The notes under the pieces: generated by a model | The model's input: only the letters and a program-made list of their open reading frames with translations | Database searches by the model: none | Told to the model about the DNA's origin: nothing | In this document: positions 23,082 to 34,260 of the stretch, in pieces | Position numbering within the stretch: the stretch's first letter is position 1 | Layout: every line of letters begins with the position of its first letter | Translations under genes and position numbers: made by a program | From: Isoetes taiwanensis | Taxonomy: Eukaryota > Streptophyta > Lycopodiopsida > Isoetales > Isoetaceae | Direction: 5' to 3' | Assembly: GCA_021234155.1 (NCBI GenBank) | Contig: JAJEKV010000027.1 | Location: 1,827,109-1,891,108 of the forward strand | DNA length: 64,000 nucleotides

Positions 23082-23727
23082 CTTGCTGACTTGTTTTCTC
23101 AACTTGCTCTATTTGCAAATTTTCGTACTAAGAGAGATTGTCATGCAATAATCCCTTCCTCCTTTGTGCCTCCTACCTCCTTGTGTCCCCTTTACCTTCT
23201 GTTATCCCTTCTGCCAATGCTACTGATACCGCTATTGTTGCTATTCCATCTGCTGTTAAAACCTCTATCCTATAGAAGATTGTGCATACTCCCACTTTTG
23301 ATGAGGATGCTAGGGCCAAATTATAGAAGATCCAGGAGATGCAAGAGCGACAAGAAAATGTTCTGGAGCATCATGAAAATGCCCAAGAGGGATGACAAAA
23401 TGTGAATTGGAAAAGAGTTGCATAAAATAAGGTTAGTGAACATGCCTCTAATGTCATGAATGAGTCTGATACTTTGCATGGAAGGGTGGAGCAGAGAGGA
23501 GGCTCTCTCTTGCCAGATACCCAACAAAATAATGGGGGGGTAGAGTAGAGAGGAGGCTCTCCCTCACCAAATGCTAAACAAAACAATGGAAGGGTGGAAC
23601 AGAGAGGAGGCTTCCCCTTGCCCATTTTCAAGACGAGATGGGCTGACCTCCCTTCAGAATCATGCGAGATGGACATGGTTGATGCTGGCTCTATTGGTAT
23701 GGAGGTGGAACATAATAGTTAGGGAAC

Positions 23728-24060
23728 ATGAACCTTTTGTCTTGGAATGTGAGGGGAGTGGCTTCTTCCCCAAGTAAAAGGAGCAGGTTATCTTTTTACC
23801 TGTCTAAGTTTTTTACTACCTTTTGCTGCCTTCAAGAGCATAAATGCCGCCAAGATGATGTACAAAAAGTAGCTAATATATTTGGACGTGAATATAATAT
23901 CTTGGTGTATGTTGTTGATGCATCTAAGGCTGGTGTGCTTATTGCATGTAAGTCCTCTTTGGATGTCACTTTACTCAAACAGATAGGTTTGGGCAGTGGA
24001 TAATAATCAAGTGGAAGGATAAGGGCCAAGAATGGGGTTTGATAAATATCTATGCTCATA
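23728..24060 (+). pseudogene. LINE ORF2 N-terminus: apurinic endonuclease-like domain
   Basis: The frame opens MNLLSWNVRGVASS, the characteristic start of LINE ORF2, where the conserved Asn of SWNVRG contributes to the active site. It continues with CCLQEHKC, equivalent to the catalytic Glu motif (LQE), then is broken after about 91 codons. Downstream pieces in another frame (about 24,005-24,070, reading INIYAHNRP) continue the domain. The enzyme nicks target DNA to prime reverse transcription in active elements. This copy is inactive. Confidence 0.75.
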
Positions 24061-24939
24061 ATAGACCCTGCCAGCGTCGTGCTTTGTGAGCAACTGTGAG
24101 GAGTAATTCATCTTGGGCATAATGTTGCATGGTTGCTGGTTGGTGACTTTAACATGGTTGAATTGGTCGAGGTTCTGAAGTGGTGCAAAGGTTTGAGCAC
24201 GAACAATGGTTTATGCCTTTTACATGATTGTCAGCTTATAGAGATTGATGGGGTCCTTCACGTGGTGTAATGGTTAGGCAGGAGTTGGCAGAGCTCATGC
24301 AAGACATAATAGAGGGTACTTTAATACTTGTGCAGTTGCTTTGCTAGTAGATTTTTGTCGCTCGAATCTTCTGGATAGTTCCGTGTCTGGTCATAATCCG
24401 CAACTCTTTTTCAATGATGTGGCTAATTGTTGTAGACCTACTAGAACTTACTTTAAGCTTAGTTGCAAGTACTTGGTGGATGATGAGTTCAAAGTTGATT
24501 GTAATCGAGTTTCGTCTCGGGCTTTCTCACCTCATAGGGGCATATATGGGATTGTTGCAGCATTGTGAAGTCATTTGCAAAAGAATGGGGAAGAGTCAGA
24601 GCTGCTGAAGCTAGAGGACTCTTAACTGTATTGTACCAGAAATTAGAACAACTCCATGGCTCGTGGCCCTACTAGTGGAGTTAGGGAAAAGGGGTTACTA
24701 TCTCAGATCAAGGCTATAGAAATTGTAAAAGCCTTGGAAGCCAAAGTGAAGGCAGGGTTGCAATAGTTCAAGGATGGAGATAGATATACCCGGTTCCTTT
24801 TTGCCGCTGCAAAAAGAAAGAAACTTGCCACTTCTATACATTCTTTGGTGTTGCTAGATGGCTCTCTTATCTCTGATCCTGTGTAGCTTAAGCAGTATCT
24901 TCGTCAGCACTTTTTTTTTCATTCTTTCTGTGACTTCCA

Positions 24940-26420
24940 TTGCCCTTTCAAGAGAACATACAATTGGTTGTGTTGACTAAGTTGTGTTGCATAATTTCTG
25001 AAGAGCAAAGGTTGCTTCTTGGGTCTAATATTGTGAAGGAGGGTTTAAAAGGAGCTGTGGCTCTCTTAGAAAATGACATATGGCCTAGTCTAGATGGCTT
25101 CCCTATTGAATTCTTTCAGAAGTGCTGGGACTGGTTGGAGGATGATGTATATAATTCCTCATGTGAGTTTAAGAGATTTAGGTGCTTTGATAAGATTTTG
25201 AACACAGGTTGCATATCCCTCATTCTAAAGTGCAAGGAACCCAAGACTATTTCTGACTGGCGACCTATTACATTGCTTTTCTCTGTGTACAAGATCTTTG
25301 CTAAGACATTGGACAGAAAAAGTTCGAGACATTTTACAAATTCTATCTTGTCAACACAGTCTGGTTTTTTCCCTTGTCGTTGTATTCTCAAAACGTGGTT
25401 GCAGCATAGAGGGAATATATTGGACCCAGTTACATGGTCATAGAGCAGTGTATCTTAAGCTTGATTTTGCTAAAGCTTACGATAGTATTGATTGGGGTTT
25501 CTTGGAGAAGTGTCTTCTTGCTCTTGGGTTCAGGGAGTCATTTACAAGAGATGTCATGAAGCTTCATATGTCATCAAGGTCTAATGTACTTTTCAAGGCG
25601 AGCCATCTGATATTTTTGTAGTGAGTAGAGGAATTTATCTTATCACCCTTGCTCTTCACAATTGTGGCAAAAGTATTATCCCAGTTTTTCTCTGTGGCTA
25701 TCCAGGATGGCATCATTCAAGGTCTGCCAATGGATGATGGTGCTCAAGAGGTGTATAATCAATATGCAGATGACACTTTATTGTTCCTAATTGCCGAGAC
25801 TAAAAATCTCCATAATGTTAAGCTATTGTTAGGCACATTCTCCTTAGCATCAGGAGTTTTTGTAGGTTGGCAAAAGTGTACTGCTTTGTGGACATTGGAT
25901 AGTCCCATCCCTCCCTGTCTTCTAGACTATCCATGGAAGATTATTCTACATGGCAATACCACAAAATTGCTTGGTATTCCTGTCAGAATTCACGTCTCCG
26001 CTTTAGATGCTTGTGATGAAATTATTACAGGATTGCAAAAACACTTGTTTTGGTGGAATACATCTAAACTATCCATGCTCGGAAGAATCACTGTGGCTAG
26101 ATGTGTTCTTAATAACATTCATGACATCTGCTCTATTAGCTCCTCAATGTAAGATGGAGGAGATTATGCGTATCATCAGGAATTTTATTTGCGGTGTAAA
26201 TGAAGTAGGAGTTGTGGCGGGAGAAGTGTATTAAACCTAAGGTAGCTGATGGTCTTGGAATGTTGGATTTTCGCCTTCAAAGTAAGCGGATGATATCCAA
26301 GTTTATTTGGAGGATTCTCATTAGTAAGGATGATGCTCCTAGCCTTAGGTTGCGGATACAGTCGATTCAGCATTGTCTTCGATTTCATAAAGCCACCATT
26401 AAGCCTCTCCTTCCTTGAAC
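24940..26420 (+). pseudogene. LINE ORF2 reverse transcriptase
   Basis: Reverse-transcriptase blocks are recognisable in order: DGFPIEFFQKCWDWL, then GCISLILKCKEPKTISDWRP (24,940-25,443); after a frame change LKLDFAKAYDSIDWGFLEKC (about 25,455-25,515), LLFTIVAKVLSQFF and the catalytic box QYADDTLLFL (about 25,760). The domain is broken by the frame change between 25,298 and 25,443 and by a TAG at 25,619. Further fragments run to about 26,420. The YADD box and the LDFAKAYDSIDW block place it in the L1-type non-LTR group. Confidence 0.85.
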
Positions 26421-26640
26421 TTTGCTTTATCATATACATCCATTTCCTAACGCTTCTCCTTTTCTAAAAGGGTTGCTTGCTGCCTGGGATGCTGTCAAGT
26501 CTCTTTTTCATTTTAATCCTGAGCCGTATCTTCAGTTGTCTACGTCATGTTGGTGGATTCCTTTGTAGGACACTCCTGAGAATGTGCCTCTAAGTGTTGT
26601 TGTTCATCATCCAAAGACACAACACCGATGGATAGCAGCT

Positions 26641-26706
26641 GGTATAAGCATTATTGCAGCTTGGCATGAGTCTGGTATAAGCATTATTGCAGCTTGGTAT
26701 GAGTCT
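26641..26706. repeat. 33-bp tandem duplication near the LINE 3' end
   Basis: GGTATAAGCATTATTGCAGC plus TTGG(C/T)ATGAGTCT occurs twice in a row with one difference. It lies after the last reverse-transcriptase-linked sequence. Confidence 0.85.
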
Positions 26707-26720
26707 GGTAAATTGTAGCG

Positions 26721-28660
26721 TACGAAATGCTTGAATTAATGCTTGAGAAATGATGGTCTTTCCTGGCCTAACGGCAGCTGCCATGTTGCGTTAACCCACT
26801 AGCACTGCTCACACCCAAGAGAGAGAAACTTTACTAAAAATGAAGAGAAACAACAAAAATACCTTGGAAGAAGAAGTTTGGCCGGAAAACCCATTTTTTA
26901 CTTCCAAAAGTCACACCCGAAAAAGAGCACACCGGCATGAAAGAAAAAGCCCAAAAACTTTTTAAGTAAGTAGATAAAATGGGTGTCCTTAGTATGGTCT
27001 TTAAACACCAAGTTGGGAGAAAAAGGAGCATTAAGTGATACCATCCAAGGCCTAAGCTGACATTGATGTTCGTGTTTATGGGGGAAAAGATAGATGACAT
27101 GTGATCTCAGAAGTAATACAAAGTCCGAAATAATACAAAGTAATAATAACGTCTTTTTCAAAGCATCTTAGAAGAAAGGTGGTGTGGATGCCAAACAATC
27201 CTAGAAGAAACACTAAATGAATTAAAAGTCTCCTTGATGTTGTGGATGAACGAGGAGACCCATAACCAAAATCAGTTTGGTCCTCGTAGCATAAAATTGA
27301 AGATAAAGCAGATGGAATGCATATTTAGCCCACAAGACCCTAACCAAGTGGACAATGCTTGGAGTTGCAACCCTAAAAGTTGGACATTATAAACACAATT
27401 GACTTATTACAATTGAGACTCTTTAGCAAATATGTATTGGCGACATAGAAATCTGCCAGATAGATATTATCGCACTATAAAAAGTGTAACTTAGCTAGAT
27501 AATACAAGCCTACAAATCCCTAAATTCAAATTTTGAAAACTGTTTAAACAAAAATTAAATGCACACTTTGTACTTTTACAAAGAGATGGCATCATATTCA
27601 TAATCAAGCCAATTTGTAAAGTCCTATTCTTCCCTCCAGCATTGTACTTCCAAAGGTCGCACATATAAGATACTCACATGTATTGCATTCTGAGTTTTCA
27701 TAAACACTAGAATCTTGGGTATGCCACATGCGATTGTGTGCTAAACTCTAAAATTGCCAAGTTTCTTTTCAAAGAGCCAGCATATCAAAAGGACTTGTAT
27801 GAAGATAGCAGAAATCAGTACTAAGCCCACTAGAATTGCCCTATAAATTACCCCCTTACTCATGTTAATATTTAATGTAAATAAAGCCAATATCCTATTA
27901 GAACTTATCACCATGTATAAGCGAAATGTATAAGCCAAACCAATAAAATTCAAATTATACATTGTGCTTCGTGGAATAATTTAAGGGCTAAATTTAGCTA
28001 TTTGGCGATTTTTTAGCACATTCTCAAAAAATATTGGCTAAAGTAAATGGGAAAAGAATTGGGAAAAAAAATAGTAATTTTAGCTTAACGTTTTTCACGC
28101 CTGCACCAACCTTTGATCTCCAAATGCTAGAAAGGAAGAGAGTGAAAGTTTAGATTGTTTAGCTAAACTATAGAAATTTCTGGAATGAAATTCGAGTTAG
28201 TTTAGCTAACATCATTCTAGATTATAAGAAATATATAGTTAGTAAATTATTTTCTAACATCTATGGAATTATTTGAGGCCTAAATCTAGATAGCTTGCAT
28301 TGTTTTAGAATATTTCCACAAAGAAAATGACTAAAGTAAATGGAAACAATAAAAAATAAGGTGCTACGCACGAAGGGTTGCCCTCTAGTGCCTCGAGGGT
28401 GTGTTTGCATATTTTTAGATGTTCTTTGTTTAATATTGAGACTTTATAAATGTTGTATCTAAAAAAGAGCATGGTTAATCTTACCGGAAGAAAACATAGA
28501 ATTGGCTGCAAACTCTAGCGCTGCTTAGATGGATCTCGCCATGTAGCCAACTTGACTCTAATTACTTCTAACTTCTTCCTTTAATCCTACTTCTAGGATC
28601 TCGCCATATGGCCACTTTCCCTCAACCCAATGGCTCTAAAAGTTTCTAACCTAACTTTAT
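26721..28660. other. Intergenic; GTTTAGCTAA-type repeat at 27,975-28,300, no gene
   Basis: There are only short frames without family resemblance. From about 27,975 to 28,300 the sequence resembles 34,255-34,470 (shared phrases around GTAATTTTAGCTTAA, GTTTAGCTAAAC, and GGAATGAA..TC/TTGGGTTAGTTTAGCTAA), so it is a dispersed repeat. Confidence 0.5.
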
Positions 28661-28669
28661 GCAGGAAAA

Positions 28670-28763
28670 GGTGCCCAAGCAGCCCTTACATCGGCAGGCT
28701 TTGGCGGCGCCCTAATTGGGCCCGCCAAGCCCTTACCTCAAGTAAGGGCCTGCAAAAGGCACC
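28670..28763. repeat. Cruciform: nested inverted repeats
   Basis: An outer arm GGTGCCCAAGCAGCCCTTAC (28,670-28,689) pairs with GTAAGGGCCTGCAAAAGGCACC (28,742-28,763). Inside, TTGGCGGCGCCC-TAATT-GGGCCCGCCAA forms a second GC-rich hairpin (about 28,701-28,729), and CCCTTAC also pairs locally with GTAAGGG at 28,731-28,748. Such foldbacks are typical of short inverted-repeat transposons. No target duplication is evident. Confidence 0.7.
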
Positions 28764-28764
28764 A

Positions 28765-30260
28765 CCTTATCCCTAACAATAGGACTATACTAACCTTCAT
28801 TTCATGCAGCACTACTCCCCTTTTGTTTGGGTCCTATAGGCCAATTGGTCTCCGCAGACGATAAAAATCAATTCAATTCCATTTAATTCTCTGGTCTACA
28901 ATAGATTCGGCTGCATGAATGCTTCTTAATGCTAGAGGTTAGGAGTTGCAACACCATTGGCACTCCAATAGCCAGTCTCAAGAAATCTTGTTTTTTAATT
29001 TAAGGCTCACTCTTCTTGTGTATATCTCTTGCTATCTTTGTGTCATTACAACATGCTTATTTAGTCTGTGATGAACCATAAAACAGAATAATAGCAGGAA
29101 TGCTTACATGCAAAGGTGCCCGGGCAACAATACGTCATTGTTGTCGGTGGGGCAATCCATGTACTTGTACTTTTGTGACACCCCTTGGAACATTTTAGAC
29201 TACTGTACATTACATTTACAACTCTACATTCTACATTCTACATTAACATGTCTACAATCTCCTTGTAACATCTGCTCTATTTGCTATACATACAATACTT
29301 TCTGTACAATACTTTCCTTGCATGATTAAGTACACATGATGCAACATTTAAAGAGATCCAATGTCTACATTTTTGAAGGTGCAATATAGACCAGCAACTA
29401 AGTTAACTGGTGCAGATTAGAGAGTTTTAAATAAACCATTTAAAAGGCTGACAATCTAAACATGTATGCTCTTGTCACTGCTGATGCCAACGTGAGTTCT
29501 TTTAGAAATTTAAGACCTACTCTGATGGTGTTAATATAATTTATCATATTGTGTGCAGCTGCTATTCGTAAAAGACCAAAACAAAAATATGCGTTGAATG
29601 TAGAAAACAATATCTCTTTATAAAAGCCTGTCCAGTATGTGCAGCCTTATCGGCCATTACCATTCATTCTGATACAAAGGCAGTGGTTTGCCATCATTCG
29701 CGCATGCCTTCTTTCGCAGCAATGTTAGGCCTCAATGCTCAGGTTGGAGCTGAAACTGTAGCTTGGAGACTACCTCGACCAAAAAACGTGCGTGCAAGCT
29801 GCAACTATGGTCTTTTCTGTGCCTGTCATACTTCAAATAGAAGGTTCTCTTTCCAGCCCAATGTCCAGAAGCAATGCAAATTTCACCCAGAAAACTGTTA
29901 GAATTTGAAGCCCTTGCCTATAACATTCAGCTGCAAAAAGTGGACAAATCTGCAAGCTTCTGCAATATCCAACATTACATTGTTAAAGCGGACAGATTTT
30001 GAGAAGGGACATTAAGGCTGCTTGACCTATCTTTCACTTGTACATACGCATATACAGTTTCAAAAGAAACTAGAAATTGGTTGTGCTTTTTATGCCTCTT
30101 TCTACTTTAAAGAGACATGTTCTTGTACGAAATGCGTCCGCAGAAAGAGAAGGCTTCGTAAGAAAATAACGTAACAATAACCCCACTCCCTTCTCCTTTA
30201 TCACAATTGATCAAGTACAATGTACAGGTGCAAATGTCAGACATCTATGAAAGCCATTAC
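28765..30260. other. Intergenic; no conserved gene recognised
   Basis: The segment holds only small frames. One plus-strand frame (29,683-29,901, 72 codons) is rich in Ser, Arg and Ala like an organelle-targeting peptide but has no conserved continuation. The last exons expected of the SRP receptor gene (with the TKFD motif) were searched for on the minus strand and not seen. Confidence 0.5.
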
Positions 30261-33200
30261 GTGATTGAACTTGGAGAGTTGGTCCACTGCATCATTTCCC
30301 ACCAGAGCTTCTCCAACAAACACTACTGTATCTGGTCCGTTCACATTTATCAGCCTGGATAAAGCCTGCATCAAGGGTTGATTGTCCTGCACAAATAAAA
30401 GCTGTTATTGAAGGATGGTTCCATTGCCACCTTTGAAACAACCCAGCATTGTTTCAAAAATTTCACTCTATGTTTGTTATGTATCTCCTTGGCAATCTTC
30501 AGTAACACATAAACTCCTCTCCTTTCATTTAGTATTTTCTTTTGCAGTTCAATTGACATGTCTGTGCAACTTCCAATGTAAAAATTTTAAAGAGCCATTT
30601 AATTGCTCATGTATAAAAAGAGTACTTTCCATTATCTTTGTGTTTCTTCTAAGATAATGAAAGCACTTTTTATAAAAAGTACCCGGTAAGGCTCTTCCAT
30701 CAGGTTTGAGTGCTTCCATCGATCTGCACAAAGCTAATATAACTGGAAACGCTTCATAATAAAAAATGACAACAAAATCATCTTAAACCTGCTGTGTCAA
30801 ATCTGATAAACAATCATTGTTGCTCCTGTTCTAACTCTCTTGACAAGCTTGACTAGACTCTATTCTTGAGCTCCCATCTAAGTTGCTTTCTTTAGTAAAT
30901 TTAAATATCGCCCCTTAACCAACATTCCCAACAAACAAGACAATCAAGAGTCTAACAAGAACTATTATCCAGGGACATGTGGTTTTCGCAATACGGTAAA
31001 CAATCTTTTTCGTCACCCTCAATCAGTTTCTTGAAAGTTGTTAGCAACTTCTTTTATGGGGCTTCTTTGATTCAGACAAGATGTCCAAGACACGTCCCAA
31101 AGAACCTAACTTGGTCGCTCTATTCTTGATCAATGATCTCAAACTTCCCTGGCTTTGGGTGGCCAACAAGGTCTCATCTCTGTTCATCCTCAAAACAATG
31201 CAGTATAAACCTAATCTACTTAAAATGCTTTCAAGCATCAAGCTTCAACCTACTCAATTCAAGAACGTTACCAATTCGTTATTCTGCCCTATCTGTCTTC
31301 AATGTCTGGTAGTACAATAATATTTGAGTGGCATCCATTTTCTGACATAAAATTTCATTCTACTTAGGAAAAAGACAATTTCTCAGATTCTCTTTGTCAA
31401 AGAAAATGAAAAGCTGCTTCATCTCTTATCCCATACATCCCTTCACCTAGCACCTTAAGAGATTGAGCAATCAAACCAGTTGCCTGCACACCCACTCGGG
31501 TATTCAGAATGTAGGCAATAACATCACATGTTCGTGGGCTGCCTAGACTTTGACATTAAATATGGAGGCAAAGTTATTTGTTGGATTAATTTCTAGACCA
31601 TTAGGCGAAGATAAAGTCTTTCAAATGCAGGGTTACACTCATCTGTATGGCTCTATATATAAATCTTCACATACCAGACACTAATGTAGGACCGAAATAT
31701 CTCCTAGTTTCTAAAGCATTTCCTCTTATACCCTTCCTATAGTACTTGTTTCAGGTTAAAATACCTTCCTATAGCACTTGCTCCTGTAGATATTGAAGTC
31801 CCCCTAACAGATACTCATGCCCTGAGGTACATGGTTCCCAATATTCTAAGCCTGATGTGGTCAGGTCTCTATGGAAAGTATGGAAACTATACTTTTGCAA
31901 CCATAGAAAGTACATCAACCACATACTGTCTACACATAATGACATTACTGTAAATAAGTCCCACTAAAAATAACATTTAGATAGAGATATGTAGAGGGTG
32001 CTCATATAAGTTGTTTTTGCTGTAAATACTTTTGTACCTCGTTATCACTTCTATTTCCTCCAGCATATCACAAGGGCTCCAGCAATTTCTTACAACAGTT
32101 TAGTTAGAGTGCCCTAACAATATTAGCAATGGCAAAGGATGCCCTCAAATACGCCATAACAGAGTAGATGCTCACATCTAAAGAAATTTCCCCACCAAAC
32201 CTATTGAACTATTTGTTCTAAAATATAGACCTTTGGTTCACATAATAGATGCAACTATATCTTTACTCCACAATACTAATTAGCTTTCTTAGCAAATAAT
32301 GATGACATTGTTGTTCCTAAGACTTTCCATGAGAAGAGCCAATGTTTGTGAAAACCCATGCAACCCTGTGCTATTCTCATAGAAATTCCGCAAGAACAAT
32401 GGCATGATTAGCTTATGGTGTTGGACCTTGCTCTTGGCAACTCCAATTTACAATGTTATTCTCATTGAAGATCAGACCATGCAATGTGCTGTGCTATTGA
32501 GTGAAGGCATCAAAAGCTTGGCAGAAGCCATCGGATGAGTAATTGACTCACTATATATTTTAAACCTCGCTGATTTATAGGTAAGATTTGCCAAAACCAT
32601 TGCAAGTGGGACAATGGCTACCACTTCCAAATCAAAAGCTGGTCATATACCAAGGTCTTCCAGCGAGTGATACGAGGTGTCTAGAGTTTTCTTAACAATG
32701 TTTTCAAAAAATGTGCTCTGAGTTATGGGGCGTGACAACCATGATAATGGCAAAGATGCACTCAGTCAGAGTTGCTTGTGAAAAACAAATTATACATAAC
32801 ATAAGAATCCAAGTTTACCTGCAATCTTCTGGCATGGGTACGCAGTTGTTCAACAGCACCAGATCTGAATGTGTCACATGCAGCCGTCATGACACTAATA
32901 TTATGCTGGAGAAGCCAGTATGCCACCTGTAAACATATCCCTTTATATTAGCTTCTCAAATTGATAAAAAGATATGAGATCAGTATTGAAGGACTGTTTA
33001 TAACCTTAGCCAAGTTAGTTGACTTTCCAATGCCATTAACCCCTACAAAGACAATTACGTATGTCAATTGAACGTTTTGGAGTTGAAATTCTCACCAGCA
33101 CATCCTCCATAGCCCCCTGTACGGAAAGTGTAGTAGAATTTTAACAAACATGTTCCATTTCTCCAACAAATACTTCTCCTATAGGAAGGACAAAGAATTC

Positions 33201-33943
33201 AGCACAGATAGCACAGTCAACCGCTGACAAACAAAAGATTTTATTAGGTTGTCACTGTGCACTTCATTTCCCAGGTTAATTTATTGTAATAAATTTAATG
33301 TGAACTTAGAGGTGTTGGCAAAAAATCCTATTTGGCAGCCAGCTTGCAAAAAATATACAAATTCCATTGTGCAATGCATGCATCATGGCATGAGGTTAGG
33401 TACGCTAAGAGAAATGAAGGGAAGGAGCAGTCTATTGCTGGCATCTACATGCACTGAGCCCGTATCATGAGTTCTAAATTTTCTTTGCCACTGACATATC
33501 ATTAACATTTTGAGTAGTCAAATTAATGCATTTGTTTGACCAGAAAAAACTTATCAAATTCGTGGCTAAACCAAAACACGATATACGTACAATTGAAGAA
33601 ATGCAAACAAAAGAACCCTGCTTTTCCCCTAAAAGGCTAACTGCTGCAGGATCACAAATTTTTTCTGCTATCTCTTCAGCCTAAGAGAGTAAGACAACAT
33701 AGTTATAAAAGTATACCATACCCTGTTGCATGCATTAAGAGGCACATGATCGAATCATACCACGTTCTTGGTCATTAGCCTCTCCTTGAAGACCTTCAGA
33801 GCTGGTTCAAACTCCACCATGTCAATAGCCGATTTGCCTGCAACACTGATAGAAAACGATTTATACCACGTTCTTGGTCATTAGCCTCTCCTTGAAGACC
33901 TTCAGAGCTGGTTCAAGGTCCATCCTGTCAATAGCCGATTTGT
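30261..33943 (-). pseudogene. Signal recognition particle receptor subunit alpha (SR-alpha), degenerate partial copy
   Basis: Minus-strand exons match SR-alpha, the GTPase that docks SRP-ribosome complexes at the ER. In gene order: 33867-33943 and 33761-33837 (duplicate exons, DLEPALKVFKERLMTKNV and FEPALKVFKERLMTKNV), 33591-33680 (AEEIAEKICDPAAVSLLG), 33005-33116 (MEDVLVRISTPKRSIDI, then P-loop VGVNGIGKSTNLAK), 32819-32926 ([33 protein letters not shown]) and 30261-30386 (DNQPLMQALSRLINVN, VFVGEALVGNDAVDQLSKFN). The phase-0 joints after NLAK and the 42-codon 30,261 exon are clean. Against function: about 41 nt are missing before the P-loop and shift the frame; exons for the KGYEKDP, DTAGRM and TKFD segments and the N-terminal SRX domain were not found; and the donor at 33,591 is degraded. 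I call it a pseudogene. An intact copy should exist elsewhere, since the protein is essential. Confidence 0.85.
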
Positions 33944-33960
33944 CTGCAACACTGATAGAA
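33757..33960 (-). repeat. 106-bp tandem duplication covering one SR-alpha exon with its splice sites
   Basis: Two copies, 33,757-33,862 and 33,863-33,968 (homology clear to 33,960), differ at a few sites. Each holds a 77-nt exon with its own acceptor (GTTGCAG) and donor side (AACGTG|GTAT). Copy at 33,867-33,943 encodes DKSAIDRMDLEPALKV; the other encodes GKSAIDMVEFEPALKV. Because 77 is not a multiple of three, using both exons would shift the frame, so they could only be used as alternatives. Confidence 0.9.
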
Positions 33961-34019
33961 GAAAGAACAAATTATACTACTGAAAACAAATGCACAAAAT
34001 GTAGGCACAAAAAGCTTTG

Positions 34020-34260
34020 ATTCATTGATTTCAATCTGAATCCCCTGCAAATCGTTTACACTGGCGGAAACACACAGCCACACACAACCGGTTAGACGGT
34101 TCGAACAACGGCCCCCCAGCAACAGGGGTGACCGCCAATTTACTGATAGTAGCAAGTTTATAGCAGTTTCCAGCATATTCTAAGGATATACTAGCATATA
34201 TCAAGAATATGCCAAAAACCCACACAAACAAGGGATTGCCCCCCTAGGGGCAACCCAAAA
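34020..34260. repeat. Unclassified dispersed repeat with TTGCCCC..GGGGCAA hairpin (copy at 34 kb)
   Basis: The segment from about 34,080 to 34,256 resembles 50,460-50,560, 57,760-57,830 and 59,940-60,116. Shared phrases include CCAGCAACA.GGGT, AACTGATAGTA, AGAATATGCCA.AAACCCACA and GGGGCAACCC. It ends in a hairpin TTGCCCCCCTAGGGGCAA (34,236-34,253). Several short minus-strand frames cross it but are not conserved among copies. Confidence 0.6.

Larger units (their letters stand above)
22010..26720 (+). mobile_element. LINE retrotransposon, L1-type, decayed
   Basis: Two successive open-frame regions have the layout of a plant L1-type LINE: an ORF1 with a DUF4283-like domain, then an ORF2 with an apurinic endonuclease domain and reverse transcriptase. 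The start is placed by the change from gene flank to a GC-richer leader near 22,010. The end is near the 33-bp repeat at 26,641, and no clear poly(A) tail or target duplication is seen. Multiple stops and frameshifts show it is dead. It lies about 450 bp downstream of the SKS gene in the same direction. Confidence 0.8.

Noticed and set aside
29683-29901. Possible plastid-targeted N-terminus
   Set aside because: Suggestive only by composition; no conserved mature domain follows and no exon chain could be built.
31041-31241. Minus-strand frame within the SR-alpha region tested as the missing G-domain exon
   Set aside because: It lacks the KGYEKDP or DTAGRM motifs and has no matching splice phase.
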